Positions 7,754-21,786 of a stretch of 34,738 nucleotides of DNA are shown piece after piece (within the stretch, counting starts at the first letter, position 1; each line of letters starts with the position of its first letter). Below the pieces are notes generated by a model that did no database searches, was not told the origin of the DNA, and saw only the letters and a list, made by a program, of their open reading frames with translations. The DNA comes from Methanocellales archaeon (GTDB lineage: Archaea; Halobacteriota; UBA148), in the NCBI GenBank assembly GCA_030019435.1, contig JASEEV010000017.1, positions 1-34,738 on the forward strand, given 5' to 3'. Both the position numbers and the translations under genes were made by a program.

Positions 7754-8971
7754 TCAGTCCAGCATTATTTCATCCCCATTTTTCGGCGCAATTGCATTAC
7801 AACCATAGTTATCTTGAATCCACTGAGCGAACCCCACAGTATCGTCGCCATGCACAGCAAATATTACCTCTGCATTTTTGCATCGCCTTACGATGGTCTT
7901 CAGCCCCGCATCATCAGCATGGGCTGAGAAATCATAGTACTCGAGTTCCATGTTCAATGGTAGCATCTTGCCATTGATATTAATGCATCTTCTCTCCAGG
8001 GCATCTCGTCCGTTTGTGCCCTCTATTTGATATCCAGTCAGCAAGACCTTGCTTTTTGGATCATCATATATTTTGGCAAGATAATATAGCACTGGCCCCC
8101 CATTTAACATTCCAGCCGTTGTAACGATGACGGACGGCTCTTTAAGCACTGAAGAGCGTTGGTTTGGCTCGATGACCATTGCATTATCAAGCGCATTTCT
8201 TAGTTTATCGACGTTCTTTAGATACATGGGATATCTTTCGATGATCTGCGATGCATCTATGCCCATTCCGTCTATATATGATCTGAGCCCATACGCATCC
8301 AAAATCATTAAAATCTCTTGTGTCCTGCTTATCGCAAAGCAAGGGATGATCGCACTTCCTCCATCATCTAAGGTTTGGGTGATGGAATCGACGAATTGCT
8401 TCTCTAACTCTTTTCTATTTGGGTGAGATCTTCCAAAATACGTGCTCTCAACGATCAGTACATCGACATCTGGGTACTTGACGTCTGCTTCATTCAGCAA
8501 TCTCGTGTCCATGGTGTTGACATCGCCTGTGTAAAGCAGTCGTTTCTCGCCATCGAGATATATCGACGAACTTCCTGGGATATGGCCGGCATCGAAAAGT
8601 TGGGCTGAATAGCCCTTTACTTGAAACTCCTCCCTGTATGTTGTCGGTTGAACTTGTTGCATTAAGAGTTGCACATCCTCGGGACCAAATGGAAGACCTT
8701 GAGTGATTTTTAGAGAATCCTTAGCGAGCAATAGCGACAGATCTCTTGTAACAGGCGTCATGAATACATTGGGTTTTAGATCCATCAGATTGGCAACCAC
8801 GCCTGAATGATCTAGGTGGGCATGAGACACGATGACAGAGGAGGGACGTAGCCCATTAAGTGGGTATGATGGAGGATTGCTCACTTTTATCCCATAATCT
8901 AAGAGAATCTCATCTATAAGGATCGCAGATCTTCCAACTTCCTTGCATCCACCAAGGAATCTCAACCTCAT
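7754..8971 (-). CDS. Beta-CASP metallo-beta-lactamase ribonuclease (CPSF/Ysh1-like, no KH domains)
   Basis: Zinc-dependent RNA-processing nuclease of 405 residues. The metallo-beta-lactamase signature SHAHLDHSG gives His50, His52, Asp54 and His55. Further ligand motifs follow: DAGHIPGS, YTGDVN, and in the beta-CASP part VESTYF, FSAHAD and VHGDD. It lacks the N-terminal KH domains of the main archaeal aCPSF1 terminator nuclease, so it corresponds to the shorter archaeal CPSF-like proteins (COG1236) used in RNA maturation or decay. The ATG at 8971 lies about 25 bases from a minus-strand TATA-like stretch (about 8990-9004), suggesting a leaderless mRNA. It converges with the TRAM gene; both products are RNA-related. 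Confidence 0.88.
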   Translation of the reverse strand: MRLRFLGGCKEVGRSAILIDEILLDYGIKVSNPPSYPLNGLRPSSVIVSHAHLDHSGVVANLMDLKPNVFMTPVTRDLSLLLAKDSLKITQGLPFGPEDVQLLMQQVQPTTYREEFQVKGYSAQLFDAGHIPGSSSIYLDGEKRLLYTGDVNTMDTRLLNEADVKYPDVDVLIVESTYFGRSHPNRKELEKQFVDSITQTLDDGGSAIIPCFAISRTQEILMILDAYGLRSYIDGMGIDASQIIERYPMYLKNVDKLRNALDNAMVIEPNQRSSVLKEPSVIVTTAGMLNGGPVLYYLAKIYDDPKSKVLLTGYQIEGTNGRDALERRCININGKMLPLNMELEYYDFSAHADDAGLKTIVRRCKNAEVIFAVHGDDTVGFAQWIQDNYGCNAIAPKNGDEIMLD

Positions 8972-9029
8972 CGAAAAGATTATAATGGATGTGAATAAAT
9001 AATATTATTCTGTCGGCGTCTCAGAAAAG

Positions 9030-9036
9030 TTTAAAT
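9030..9036 (+). promoter_or_regulatory. TATA-like box upstream of tRNA-Lys
   Basis: TTTAAAT at 9030-9036 in an AT-rich context. The predicted start near 9060 would leave a leader of about 110 nt before the tRNA. A second, weaker candidate (TATAACAT near 9104) would give a shorter leader. This promoter may also serve the RNA polymerase operon. Confidence 0.35.
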
Positions 9037-9124
9037 TAGATGGGTGTATTGCTATAGCAGCATATCCAATCGACTTCTATAATGGTGAGCGTTTGTCGGT
9101 AGCTATAACATATGTGCTTGAACG

Positions 9125-9159
9125 TCGTACATCCGTGCTTGAGCGCAAGCTTTGTACGA
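9125..9159 (+). other. Stem-loop just upstream of tRNA-Lys
   Basis: TCGTACA (9125-9131) pairs with TGTACGA (9153-9159), and inside it GCTTG (9137-9141) pairs with CAAGC (9146-9150) around an AGCG loop. It ends ten bases before the mature tRNA 5' end, so it may be a processing signal in the tRNA leader or part of a small RNA. Confidence 0.4.
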
Positions 9160-9168
9160 TCTTGGGAA

Positions 9169-9395
<227 letters not shown>

Positions 9396-9424
9396 TTAAA
9401 CTTTTTCCAAGTGGGGGAAATTAC

Positions 9425-9664
9425 TTGAAAAAATTTAGTGTGCTCGATCATGAGATGGTTCCAGAGCATATAGTGCTGTCAGAAGGTGAAGTAAAGACGC
9501 TATTAGCGAAGTATAATATGGCCAAAGGGCAGTTACCAAAGATCAAGACGTCGGATCCTGTTTGCAGGGAAATAAATGCGAAAGCAGGCGATGTCGTCAA
9601 AGTAGTCAGGGATAGCCCGATTGCAGGCAAAGCGGTAGCATATCGATTGGTAATCGAGGGATGA
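9425..9664 (+). CDS. rpoH: DNA-directed RNA polymerase subunit H (Rpo5)
   Basis: Small RNA polymerase subunit, equivalent to the C-terminal domain of eukaryotic RPB5, located in the lower jaw of the enzyme. The 79 residues match the family in length. Recognisable features are DHEMVPEH near the N-terminus, the LLAKYN segment, [10 protein letters not shown], and the C-terminal [17 protein letters not shown]. The frame is open upstream into the tRNA, but the family begins close to the TTG at 9425, so this is taken as the start; GGGG precedes it at about 9413-9417. It is the first protein gene of the RNA polymerase operon and stops one base before rpoB. TTAAACTT at 9396-9403, directly after the tRNA, could act as a TATA element for a nearly leaderless transcript. 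Confidence 0.92.
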   Translation: MKKFSVLDHEMVPEHIVLSEGEVKTLLAKYNMAKGQLPKIKTSDPVCREINAKAGDVVKVVRDSPIAGKAVAYRLVIEG

Positions 9665-9665
9665 G

Positions 9666-12600
9666 ATGCTAGACCGAAGGGTTTTATCAAAAGCCTATTT
9701 TACCAGGAAAAAAATTGCTCAGCACCATATCGACTCGTTCAATGACTTCGTTGACAAAGGTCTCCAGAAAATTATGGACGAACAAGGTATAATCGAAACT
9801 GACATCGAGGAAGTTGATAGCAGGGGCAAATACAGGGTATATGTCAAGCTCGGCAAGATCAGGGTCGGAAAGCCAAAGGTAAGAGAGGCGGATGGTTCGT
9901 ATGAGAAATTATTTCCAACAGAAGCGAGACTTAGAGATCTCACATATGCAGCACCAGTTTATCTGAAAATGGCCATAGTTAAAGACTATTATGAGATCGG
10001 GGAGATGGATGAGGCGGAAGAGTCTGAAGCCGAAGTCGGCGAGCTTCCAATCATGTTATGGTCAAACAAGTGTAATCTAAACGGACTCACGCCAGAAGAA
10101 ATGATAATGGTGGGCGAAGACCTGCTGGATCCAGGCGGTTACTTCATCATCAATGGTACCGAACGCGTTCTGATGACTTTGGAAGACCTAGCGCCAAACA
10201 AAATCCTTGTCGAATTCGATGAACGGTATGGCGATAAAATCGAGGTTGCAAAGGTTTTCTCCCAACGAAGAGGCTATCGCGCCTTAGTCATCGTAGAGCG
10301 AGGGCGCAACTCCATCCTAGAGGTGTCATTCCCATCGATATCAGGACGACTTAATTTTATCACCCTGATGAGAGCGCTTGGTTTAGAGACGGACCAAGAG
10401 ATCGTGAATGCCGTCTCAGGAGATCCCGAAATTGTAAAATTCATGTTGGAGAACTTGGAGGAGGCGGAAGTAGACAGCGTGGAAGACGCCATGGAGAAAC
10501 TGGGAAAACAAGTTGCAGCAGGTCAGGCAAGAGAGTACCAGCAAAAGCGAGCGAATTACGTCATCGATAGGTATCTGCTCCCCCATTTGGGCAATGATGC
10601 AGAAAGCAGAGTCGCAAAAGCACACTTCCTCGGACGAATGGCTGAGGCATGCTTTGAATTGGTTCTTGGACGCAGAGGGGTGGATGACAAAGATCACTAT
10701 TCTAACAAACGGCTGAAACTTGCTGGCGACCTAATGGAGGACTTATTCCGCGTTTCATTTAATCGTCTCACCAGGGACATTAAATATCAAATAGAGCGAG
10801 CAAATATGAGAAATCGAGAACTGCGCGTCTTAACAGCGGTAAGAGCAGATGTTCTGACGGAACGATTGGTACATCCTCTGGCTACGGGCAACTGGGTTGG
10901 GGGCCGCACAGGAGTCTCTCAATTGCTTGACAGAACGGACTACATGGCTATGTTGTCTCATCTACGTCGTGTTATATCTCCTTTATCAAGGGCACAACCA
11001 CATTTCGAAGCTCGCGATTTGCATCCGACACAATGGGGTCGAATTTGTCCCTCAGAGACGCCGGAAGGTCCCAACTGCGGCTTGGTCAAGAACTTTGCTC
11101 AGTTGGTGGAATTGTCAACTGGGGTGGAGGACGACCTCAGAGCAACCCTATCTGAGCTTGGAGTGCGGCCCATAAGCAGTGAGCATAAGGCTAGAGTATT
11201 TGTAGATGGGACCTTAATTGGGACACACAGCGATCCAATCGCATTAGTAAAAGAAATCAGGGCAAAAAGGCGACTTGGCGTTATCTCTGCTCAAGTAAAC
11301 GTTGCATATCACGATAGAACCCATGAGGTGATCATAAATTCAGACATTGGTCGGGCTAGACGACCTCTCATCATCGTCGAGGAAGGTAAACCGTTGGTAA
11401 CCGAGGAGCACGTTCAATTGCTGAAAGACGGCACGATGACATTTGACGACATGGTCAAGCAAGGTTTAGTAGAATATCTTGACCCAGAGGAAGAGGAAAA
11501 CACGTTGATCGCTATAAGCGAGGAGGAACTTACGGAAAAGCATACGCATCTAGAGATAGATCCATCTTTGATCTTGGGGATATGTGCGGGAATGATCCCA
11601 TATCCAGAGCACAATGCCTCGCCGCGTAATACGATCGGCGCCGGTATGGTCAAACAATCACTTGGTATGCCTGCAGCAAACATGAAACTCAGACCAGATA
11701 CCAGGGCCTACATGCTACATTACCCTCAGCTTGCAATCGTGAAAACTCAAACAGCAGATGCCATCGGCTTTGACGAGAGGCTGGCTGGTCAGAACTTCGT
11801 TGTTGCCGTGCTGTCATACGAGGGATATAATGTTGAGGACGCGCTCATCATCAACAAAGGCTCTATAGAGCGTGGATTGGGACGAAGTCACTTCTTCCGA
11901 ACATATGAGGGTGAAGAGCGGCGTTATCCTGGTGGGCAAGAGGATAAATTCGAAGTTCCTGACTCTGAAATTCGAGGAGCTAGGAGAAGTGAGGTTTACG
12001 CTCACTTGGATGAGGATGGCTTGGTCAATCCAGAGATCACGGTCAATCCAAACGATGCTCTGATAGGAAAGACCAGTCCATCTAGATTCTTAGAGGAGCC
12101 AACGGAGCTTGGCTTAAGTCCGCAGAAGAGGAGAGATGCATCCATCACGATGCGATCAAATGAAAAAGGGGTTGTAGATACCGTTATCCTGATGGAAACG
12201 GAGAATGGGTCACGCTTGGCAAAAGTCAAGACCAGGGACCAAATGATTCCTGAGCTAGGAGATAAATTTGCATCCCGACATGGGCAAAAAGGCGTCATTG
12301 GTCTCATTGCACCGCATGAGGACATGCCGTTTACAGAGCAAGGCGTCGTTCCAGATTTGATCATCAATCCACATGCCATTCCTTCAAGAATGACCATTGG
12401 GCATGTGCTTGAGATGATCGGGGGTAAGGTGGGCTCTTTGGAGGGGCGACGCATCGACGCAACTGCCTTCTCTGGCGAGCCTGAGGAGGAATTACGTGCT
12501 GCACTAAAGGAATTTGGACTCTCTCATACTGGAAAGGAGGTCATGTATGACGGCATCACTGGAGAGCAGATTCAAGCGGATGTGTTCATTGGGGTCATTC

Positions 12601-12995
12601 TCTACCAGAAGTTATATCACATGGTTTCAAGCAAGATGCACGCTCGCTCGAGAGGACCGGTGCAAGTTCTCACGAGGCAGCCTACAGAGGGGAGAGCAAG
12701 AGAAGGCGGTCTTAGATTTGGTGAGATGGAGAGAGACGTCATAATCGGTCATGGTGCGGCAATGGCTCTAAAGGAAAGATTACTCGATGAGTCAGACAAA
12801 GTAGTCGAGCTGGTGTGCAGCCACTGTGGAATGATCGCGACATATGATAAGCGGCGAAAAGTATCTTATTGTCAAAATTGTGGTGCTGACACGGACATAT
12901 ACCCAGCGGAGATGAGCTATGCGTTCAAGTTATTACTTGATGAGATGAAATCCCTTGGAATTGCCCCTAGATTAGAGTTGGAGGATGCGGTATAG
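9666..12995 (+). CDS. rpoB: DNA-directed RNA polymerase subunit B, undivided
   Basis: Second largest RNA polymerase subunit, forming one side of the active-site cleft. At 1109 residues it is one uninterrupted chain; in many methanogens, Archaeoglobi and haloarchaea it is split into B'' and B'. Conserved motifs include [13 protein letters not shown] in the middle, [27 protein letters not shown], and [16 protein letters not shown]. Near the C-terminus a zinc ribbon is formed by CSHCGM and CQNCGAD. The ATG at 9666 follows the rpoH stop by one base and the stop abuts the rpoA1 start, so subunits are made from one transcript. No frameshift or inserted element is seen where other lineages are split. 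Confidence 0.97.
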   Translation: MLDRRVLSKAYFTRKKIAQHHIDSFNDFVDKGLQKIMDEQGIIETDIEEVDSRGKYRVYVKLGKIRVGKPKVREADGSYEKLFPTEARLRDLTYAAPVYLKMAIVKDYYEIGEMDEAEESEAEVGELPIMLWSNKCNLNGLTPEEMIMVGEDLLDPGGYFIINGTERVLMTLEDLAPNKILVEFDERYGDKIEVAKVFSQRRGYRALVIVERGRNSILEVSFPSISGRLNFITLMRALGLETDQEIVNAVSGDPEIVKFMLENLEEAEVDSVEDAMEKLGKQVAAGQAREYQQKRANYVIDRYLLPHLGNDAESRVAKAHFLGRMAEACFELVLGRRGVDDKDHYSNKRLKLAGDLMEDLFRVSFNRLTRDIKYQIERANMRNRELRVLTAVRADVLTERLVHPLATGNWVGGRTGVSQLLDRTDYMAMLSHLRRVISPLSRAQPHFEARDLHPTQWGRICPSETPEGPNCGLVKNFAQLVELSTGVEDDLRATLSELGVRPISSEHKARVFVDGTLIGTHSDPIALVKEIRAKRRLGVISAQVNVAYHDRTHEVIINSDIGRARRPLIIVEEGKPLVTEEHVQLLKDGTMTFDDMVKQGLVEYLDPEEEENTLIAISEEELTEKHTHLEIDPSLILGICAGMIPYPEHNASPRNTIGAGMVKQSLGMPAANMKLRPDTRAYMLHYPQLAIVKTQTADAIGFDERLAGQNFVVAVLSYEGYNVEDALIINKGSIERGLGRSHFFRTYEGEERRYPGGQEDKFEVPDSEIRGARRSEVYAHLDEDGLVNPEITVNPNDALIGKTSPSRFLEEPTELGLSPQKRRDASITMRSNEKGVVDTVILMETENGSRLAKVKTRDQMIPELGDKFASRHGQKGVIGLIAPHEDMPFTEQGVVPDLIINPHAIPSRMTIGHVLEMIGGKVGSLEGRRIDATAFSGEPEEELRAALKEFGLSHTGKEVMYDGITGEQIQADVFIGVILYQKLYHMVSSKMHARSRGPVQVLTRQPTEGRAREGGLRFGEMERDVIIGHGAAMALKERLLDESDKVVELVCSHCGMIATYDKRRKVSYCQNCGADTDIYPAEMSYAFKLLLDEMKSLGIAPRLELEDAV

Positions 12996-16962
<3,967 letters not shown>

Positions 16963-16965
16963 TCG

Positions 16966-17247
16966 ATGGATCTGGATCGAGCATTTCAAATCGCGATAAA
17001 GACAGGCAAAGTCCTTATAGGCTCAAATGAGACATTAGAAGCCGTTAAAAAAGGCAAGGCAAAATTGGTGATCCTTGCCTCAAACTGTCCACCCCGTGTA
17101 AGGGCGGAGATCGAAAGCAAAGTGCAAACATTTGATTATCCTGGTCCAAGCACTGATTTGGGGGCAACATGTGGTAAACCATATGCCATAGCCGCACTTG
17201 CAGTAATAGATCCTGGAGAATCGGATATCATGGCGGTGCTCAGATGA
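16966..17247 (+). CDS. rpl30e: Ribosomal protein L30e
   Basis: Large-subunit ribosomal protein of the L7Ae/L30e RNA-binding fold, 93 residues. Typical segments are the N-terminal AIKTGKVLIGSNETLEAVKKGKAKLVILASNCP and the later STDLGATCGKPYAIAALAVID. It sits at its usual archaeal place between rpoA2 and the NusA-like gene. The TGA overlaps the ATG of the next gene (ATGA at 17244), so translation is coupled. Confidence 0.95.
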   Translation: MDLDRAFQIAIKTGKVLIGSNETLEAVKKGKAKLVILASNCPPRVRAEIESKVQTFDYPGPSTDLGATCGKPYAIAALAVIDPGESDIMAVLR

Positions 17248-17672
17248 ATCTCAAGCTTAGTGCTGAAGGGATACGTTACATAGCACTATTTGAGAGCTTG
17301 ACCGGTGCCACTGTAAGAGACTGTGTCGTTGATGATGAAAATGATCGCGTCATACTCGTGGTCAAAAAGGGTGACATGGGCATAGCGATTGGCAAGAGGG
17401 GCAGCAACATAAACAGGGTGAAAAAAGCGATAGGAAAGCACATCGAAATTGTGGAACACTCAGATGACGTTTACGAGTTCATTGAAAACACCTTTCAACC
17501 GGCGATGATTAAAAAGGTGAACATAGTAGACAAAGAGGACAAGCGTTTGGCTTATGTATCGGTGGTATCCAAAGACAAAGGGCTTGCAATTGGGCGAAAT
17601 GGGAGAAACATACAAAAGGCAAAAATGTTGGTCCAAAGGCATCATGGCTTAGATGATGTGATCATAGACTGA
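17244..17672 (+). CDS. nusA: NusA-like KH-domain transcription factor
   Basis: Archaeal NusA homologue of 142 residues, made only of two KH RNA-binding domains; it lacks the N-terminal polymerase-binding and S1 domains of bacterial NusA. Each domain shows its GxxG loop: GKRGSN around residues 52-57 and GRNGRN around 118-123. Its position between L30e and S12 is the standard archaeal order. It is thought to act in transcription elongation or termination or in RNA binding. Confidence 0.95.
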   Translation: MNLKLSAEGIRYIALFESLTGATVRDCVVDDENDRVILVVKKGDMGIAIGKRGSNINRVKKAIGKHIEIVEHSDDVYEFIENTFQPAMIKKVNIVDKEDKRLAYVSVVSKDKGLAIGRNGRNIQKAKMLVQRHHGLDDVIID

Positions 17673-17681
17673 AGGTATGCA

Positions 17682-18110
17682 ATGAGTAAGGGAATGTATG
17701 CAGTCAGGAAATTAAGGAAGGATAGGAAAAAGTACCGATGGAGTGATAACTATTATCTTCGAAGGGTGCTTCATTTGGGTCAAAAGGCCGATCCATTGGA
17801 GGGGGCTCCCCAAGCGAGGGGTATCGTACTCGAGAAGGTTGGCATAGAGGCAAAACAACCTAACTCTGCGATCCGAAAATGCGTCAGAATACAACTGATC
17901 AAAAACGGGCGTCAGATAACCGCCTTCTGCCCAGGCGACGGTGCGATCAATTTCATCGACGAGCATGATGAAGTCATAGTTGAAGGAATAGGAGGACGCA
18001 TGGGCGGTGCTTATGGGGATATCCCAGGTGTTAGGTGGAAGGTCATCGCTGTAAACAACGTCTCGCTGGCGGAGATGGTAGCTGGGCGCAAGGAGAAACC
18101 GATCAGATGA
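17682..18110 (+). CDS. rps12: Ribosomal protein S12
   Basis: Small-subunit decoding-centre protein, 142 residues. The conserved block [20 protein letters not shown] is present, as are the loop [17 protein letters not shown] and the C-terminal [11 protein letters not shown]. Nine bases separate it from nusA, and its TGA overlaps the rps7 ATG (ATGA at 18107-18110). It is an archaeal-type S12 with the longer N-terminus ([11 protein letters not shown]). Confidence 0.97.
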   Translation: MSKGMYAVRKLRKDRKKYRWSDNYYLRRVLHLGQKADPLEGAPQARGIVLEKVGIEAKQPNSAIRKCVRIQLIKNGRQITAFCPGDGAINFIDEHDEVIVEGIGGRMGGAYGDIPGVRWKVIAVNNVSLAEMVAGRKEKPIR

Positions 18111-18664
18111 GCAAGATATTTGGCAAATGGGATGTTTCTAATATACAAATCGATGATCCAAGTGTTAAGCAATATGTTAATCTGGAATCGGTTTTGCTGC
18201 CTCACACCGGTGGAAAGGCTGCGCAGCAGTTTAGTAAATCACGGATATCTGTCATAGAGCGTCTCATCAACAAGGTGATGAGAAGTGAGCATAGCACTGG
18301 CAAAAAACAAAAGGCTTACAATATCGTGAGGAGCGCATTTGACATCATCCACGATAAAACTAAGGAAAATCCCCTGCAATCGCTCATAAAAGCGATCGAA
18401 AATGCAGGTCCTAGGGAAGAGATCGTCCGCTTAAAATACGGCGGCATATCAGTTCCAAAAGCCGTAGATACCTCTCCACAGAGGCGAGTAGATCAGGCGT
18501 TGATGTTCATCGCACAGGGCGCTCAAAAGGCATCGTTCAAAAGCAAGAGAAGCATAGAAGAGTGCCTTGCCTCTGAGATCATCGCTGCATCAAGGTACGA
18601 TGCAAAGTGTTACTCGATCAGCAGGAAGGAGGAGAAAGAACGGGTGGCGAAGGCAGCACGATAG
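18107..18664 (+). CDS. rps7: Ribosomal protein S7
   Basis: Primary 16S rRNA-binding protein of the small-subunit head, 185 residues. Recognisable are [58 protein letters not shown] and the C-terminal [13 protein letters not shown]. The frame is open to 18035, but the ATG at 18107 overlaps the S12 stop and matches the family N-terminus ([18 protein letters not shown]). In most archaea the next gene is fusA; here about 880 bases with two small genes and a possible broken frame lie between. Confidence 0.96.
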   Translation: MSKIFGKWDVSNIQIDDPSVKQYVNLESVLLPHTGGKAAQQFSKSRISVIERLINKVMRSEHSTGKKQKAYNIVRSAFDIIHDKTKENPLQSLIKAIENAGPREEIVRLKYGGISVPKAVDTSPQRRVDQALMFIAQGAQKASFKSKRSIEECLASEIIAASRYDAKCYSISRKEEKERVAKAAR

Positions 18665-18773
18665 TGAAAAAGCTACTCGAATTTGATGCAGAAGCGACAA
18701 TCTATATGTCAGAGAAGAGGTAACGAGAGAGGAAGCGCAGAAAGTGGAAGAAAGTGTTAAAGAGATTGCTTAA
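18664..18773 (+). pseudogene. Possible frameshifted mini-gene after rps7
   Basis: A GTG at 18664 overlaps the rps7 stop (TAGTG) and begins KKLLEFDAEATIYM, but the frame stops at 18721-18723. In the next frame the same region reads EEVTREEAQKVEESVKEIA and ends with TAA at 18771-18773. Joined by one shift near 18706-18712 the two halves give a plausible 35-residue acidic helical peptide. It may be a decayed gene, a sequencing or assembly shift, or chance. No family is recognised. Confidence 0.25.
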
Positions 18774-18814
18774 TTTTCAAAACATATTTCTTTTCAGAGG
18801 ATTATCATGAGCCC

Positions 18815-19093
18815 ATGAAATCAAGAGTCCACGCTTTTGTCAGTGGAAGGGTGCAAGGAGTTTTCTTCAGAAGTTTTACTAGGTCAGAGGCAACGTCTCT
18901 CGGAATACATGGTTGGGTGAGAAATCTGAGAGATGGCAGGGTTGAAGTTCTAGCCGAGGGCGAGAAGAGTGCTTTAGATGAGCTGCTTGGGAGACTCAGA
19001 GAGGGACCCCCTGGCGCTAGGGTGGAGAAGGTCGATGTTATGTGGGAGGAATACGAGGGGAATCTGAATGGGTTCAGAATCGTCTGGTTATGA
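18815..19093 (+). CDS. acyP: Acylphosphatase
   Basis: Small enzyme of 92 residues that hydrolyses acyl phosphates such as carbamoyl or acetyl phosphate. The family signature VSGRVQGVFFRSF with the catalytic arginine lies at about residues 9-21. The second signature, GWVRNLRDGRVEV with the catalytic asparagine, lies at about 32-44. The ATG at 18815 is preceded by a short out-of-phase ATG at 18806 that reads only four codons. AGAGGA at about 18795-18800 may be the ribosome binding site for either. It interrupts the usual rps7-fusA linkage. Confidence 0.93.
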   Translation: MKSRVHAFVSGRVQGVFFRSFTRSEATSLGIHGWVRNLRDGRVEVLAEGEKSALDELLGRLREGPPGARVEKVDVMWEEYEGNLNGFRIVWL

Positions 19094-19152
19094 TTTCGTG
19101 AAGCATGGCAGATTGAAATACATTATTCAAACACCATCCCATCTTGGACATT

Positions 19153-19160
19153 TTTATATA
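19153..19160 (+). promoter_or_regulatory. TATA box of the DUF3467 gene
   Basis: TTTATATA at 19153-19160, about 29 bases before the ATG at 19186. The predicted start point falls close to the ATG, so the mRNA may be leaderless or have a very short leader. It shows that a new transcript begins here. Confidence 0.55.
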
Positions 19161-19185
19161 GCATAGGGTCAATGTTATCACCCTT

Positions 19186-19473
19186 ATGAAAAAGAAAGCG
19201 GAGTTAAATGTGATCGTTCCCGACACATTAGAGCCTACATTTGCAAATTCGATACGGATAGCTCACAAGGACGATGAGTTTAGTCTGATGTTCGTCCAAA
19301 CGATACCGAACACGGATCAAGCTAGAGCAAAGGCCATCATATCAATCACGCCACAGCATGCAAAAAGACTGTTAAAAGCCCTGGAGTCGAACATCAAGAT
19401 ATATGAAGGCAGATATGGTAAGATAAAACTAGTAGAGGAGCCAGAAAAACCGAGTGATGTAGAAGTGGCCTAG
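19186..19473 (+). CDS. DUF3467-like small protein
   Basis: Protein of 95 residues matching what I recall of DUF3467: an N-terminal beta strand, then ANSIRIAHKDDEFSLMFVQTIPN, a middle ISITPQHAKRLLKALESNIKIYEGRYGKI, and an acidic proline-rich tail. The combination of a DEF motif and a helix ending in NIKIYE is the family hallmark. Function is unknown. The gene has its own TATA box and sits alone between acylphosphatase and EF-2, whose separate promoter follows 11 bases after its stop. Confidence 0.75.
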   Translation: MKKKAELNVIVPDTLEPTFANSIRIAHKDDEFSLMFVQTIPNTDQARAKAIISITPQHAKRLLKALESNIKIYEGRYGKIKLVEEPEKPSDVEVA

Positions 19474-19484
19474 TTTGGATCACT

Positions 19485-19492
19485 TTTATATA
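19485..19492 (+). promoter_or_regulatory. TATA box of the EF-2 gene
   Basis: TTTATATA at 19485-19492, giving a predicted start near 19514 and a leader of about 30 nt with GAGGT (about 19535-19539) before the ATG at 19545. It indicates that fusA is transcribed separately from the rps12-rps7 unit. Confidence 0.6.
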
Positions 19493-19544
19493 CGATAACA
19501 TAAAGCTGGATAAGACCCCTATAAGTTATCGATAGAGGTATGAC

Positions 19545-21734
19545 ATGACCAGAAGAAAAAAGATGGTCGAGCGAGTAAAAAAACTGATGAACAAGCCGGA
19601 AAAGATTAGGGACATTGGCATCGTCGCTCATATCGACCATGGCAAGACCACACTTACCGACAGCTTACTAGCTGGAGCTGGCATCATCTCTCAAGAGCTG
19701 GCGGGAACGCAGCTTTTCATGGACTATTATGAACTAGAGCAGCAGAGGGGCATAACGATCAACGCAGCGAACGTCTCAATGGTCCACGAGTTCGAGGGAG
19801 AGGAGTACCTCATCAACCTGATCGATACGCCAGGTCACATAGATTTTGGTGGCGATGTCACCAGAGCAATGAGAGCAGTTGATGGTGCAATAGTAGTCGT
19901 AGATGCAGTAGAGGGTGTTATGCCGCAGACCGAGACCGTGCTACGCCAGGCACTAAGGGAGAACGTCAAGCCTGTGCTGTTCATAAACAAGGTGGATCGT
20001 CTCATCAATGAGTTGAAAGTCGATAAAAAAGAAATGCAGCTCCGCTTAAGCAAGATAATCGATGATGTGAATGAACTTATCAAGGGCATGAGTAAAGAAA
20101 AATATGAGCAAGGTTGGAAAGTAGATGCATCTGACGGCTCCGTGGCATTCGGTTCTGCTTTATACAAATGGGCGATAAGCGTACCTTCTATGAAACAAAG
20201 TGGCATTGGTTTTAACGAGGTGTATGATTACTGCCAGAAGGATGATGTGAAATCGTTGGCAGAGAAATGTCCCTTGCATCAAATACTCCTCGATATGGTC
20301 ATTCCCCATTTGCCAAATCCTTTGGAGGCGCAAAAAGATCGAATATCGGTGATCTGGTATGGAGACCGAAAAAGCATCGTAGGCGAAGCGATGGAAAAAT
20401 GTGATCCTAATGGTCCGATTGCGTTGATGGTCACCGATATCATGATGGATCCTCATGCAGGGGAGGTTGCAACTGGGCGACTCTTCAGTGGGGTGTTGCG
20501 AAGAGGGCAAGAACTGCGCGTTTCAGGGATGCCTGCCACGAGTAGAGTACAGCAGGTTGGCATATTCATCGGTCCAGACAGATTGGAGGTGGAGGAGGCT
20601 CCGGCTGGAAACATCGTTGCCATCACGGGCATCAAGGATGTGATAGTGGGCTCAACCATCTCCTCCATAGAGATGACTCCCTTCGAGTCGATCAAATACG
20701 TCAGCGAGCCTGTGGTGACGGTTGCAGTTGAAGCAGAGCATACGAAGGACCTGCCTAAACTGATTGAAGTGCTCAGGCAGCTTTCAAAGGAGGACCCCAC
20801 GCTCAAGGTCGAGATCGATGAGGAGACGGGAGAGCACTTGATATCTGGCATGGGCGAATTGCATCTGGAGATAGTCGCCTATAGAATCGAGCACGATCAT
20901 AAAATTCCCATCACGACATCCCCACCAATCGTGGTCTATAGAGAGACGGTGCAAGGCAGAGCGGGACCTGTAGAGGGCAAATCGCCCAATAGGCACAACA
21001 GATTCTATATCACGGTTGAGCCGTTGCCAAAGGAGGTCATCCAATTGATCAAATCCGGTGCGGTGTCAATGAGGGTGAAAGAACTCGAGCGAAGACAACT
21101 GTTAATGGATGCTGGAATGGACAAGGAGGAAGCCAAGAATCTCGCAGGAATCTATGGGTCAAACGTACTTCTCGACATGACAAAAGGAATCCAGTATCTC
21201 AGAGAAACGATGGAACTCATCCTAGAGGGATTTGAAGATGTGATGCGAAATGGTCCTTTGGCAAAGGAGCCATGCCAAGGCATAAAGGTCAAATTAGTGG
21301 ACGTCAAGCTACATGAGGATGCGGTGCACAGAGGTCCAGCACAGGTCATCCCTGCTATAAGACATGCAATTCATGCTTCTATCTTAATGGCAAATCCGGC
21401 AATCCTTGAGCCAATTCTAGATGTGTACATCCATGTGCCAGCAGACCAAATGGGCAGTGCATCCAGAGAGATCCAAGGGAGAAGAGGACAGATTCTAGAT
21501 GTTCATTCTGAGGGCGATCTGGTTATCATTAGAGGTAAAGCACCAGTGGCAGAGCTGTTTGGGTTTGCAGGAGATATTCGCTCCGCCACTGAGGGAAGGG
21601 CGTTGTGGAGTACCGAATATGCAGGATTTGAGGTTCTCCCATCGAATCTTCAGGTGGATATCATACGGCAAATCAGGCAAAGAAAAGGTTTAAAGCTAGA
21701 GATGCCTAAACCAAGTGATTATGTTGACCTATAA
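19545..21734 (+). CDS. fusA: Translation elongation factor 2
   Basis: Ribosomal translocase GTPase, 729 residues, full length for archaeal EF-2. The G1 motif [10 protein letters not shown] is near residues 28-37, followed by RGITI, the DTPGH motif and NKVD. The diphthamide target is His595 in the segment DAVHRGPAQ. The C-terminal [13 protein letters not shown] loop is also conserved. A short ATG at 19539 upstream stops immediately, so 19545 is the start. It is followed by EF-1alpha after 52 bases with a strong ribosome binding site, the common archaeal order fusA-tuf-rps10. Confidence 0.97.
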   Translation: MTRRKKMVERVKKLMNKPEKIRDIGIVAHIDHGKTTLTDSLLAGAGIISQELAGTQLFMDYYELEQQRGITINAANVSMVHEFEGEEYLINLIDTPGHIDFGGDVTRAMRAVDGAIVVVDAVEGVMPQTETVLRQALRENVKPVLFINKVDRLINELKVDKKEMQLRLSKIIDDVNELIKGMSKEKYEQGWKVDASDGSVAFGSALYKWAISVPSMKQSGIGFNEVYDYCQKDDVKSLAEKCPLHQILLDMVIPHLPNPLEAQKDRISVIWYGDRKSIVGEAMEKCDPNGPIALMVTDIMMDPHAGEVATGRLFSGVLRRGQELRVSGMPATSRVQQVGIFIGPDRLEVEEAPAGNIVAITGIKDVIVGSTISSIEMTPFESIKYVSEPVVTVAVEAEHTKDLPKLIEVLRQLSKEDPTLKVEIDEETGEHLISGMGELHLEIVAYRIEHDHKIPITTSPPIVVYRETVQGRAGPVEGKSPNRHNRFYITVEPLPKEVIQLIKSGAVSMRVKELERRQLLMDAGMDKEEAKNLAGIYGSNVLLDMTKGIQYLRETMELILEGFEDVMRNGPLAKEPCQGIKVKLVDVKLHEDAVHRGPAQVIPAIRHAIHASILMANPAILEPILDVYIHVPADQMGSASREIQGRRGQILDVHSEGDLVIIRGKAPVAELFGFAGDIRSATEGRALWSTEYAGFEVLPSNLQVDIIRQIRQRKGLKLEMPKPSDYVDL

Positions 21735-21743
21735 GCAAAAAGA

Positions 21744-21780
21744 TTTAAAGTCACAAGCTCTAAAAGGATGTTGAGGAGGA
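21744..21780 (+). promoter_or_regulatory. TATA-like element and strong ribosome binding site before EF-1alpha
   Basis: TTTAAA at 21744-21749 may allow extra transcription of tuf in addition to readthrough from fusA. GAGGAGGA at 21773-21780 is a near-perfect Shine-Dalgarno sequence placed six bases before the ATG at 21787. Confidence 0.5.
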
Positions 21781-21786
21781 TAAATC

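Noticed and set aside
18035-18106. Longer N-terminus for S7
   Set aside because: The extension overlaps S12 out of frame; the ATGA overlap at 18107 and family N-terminus fix the start.
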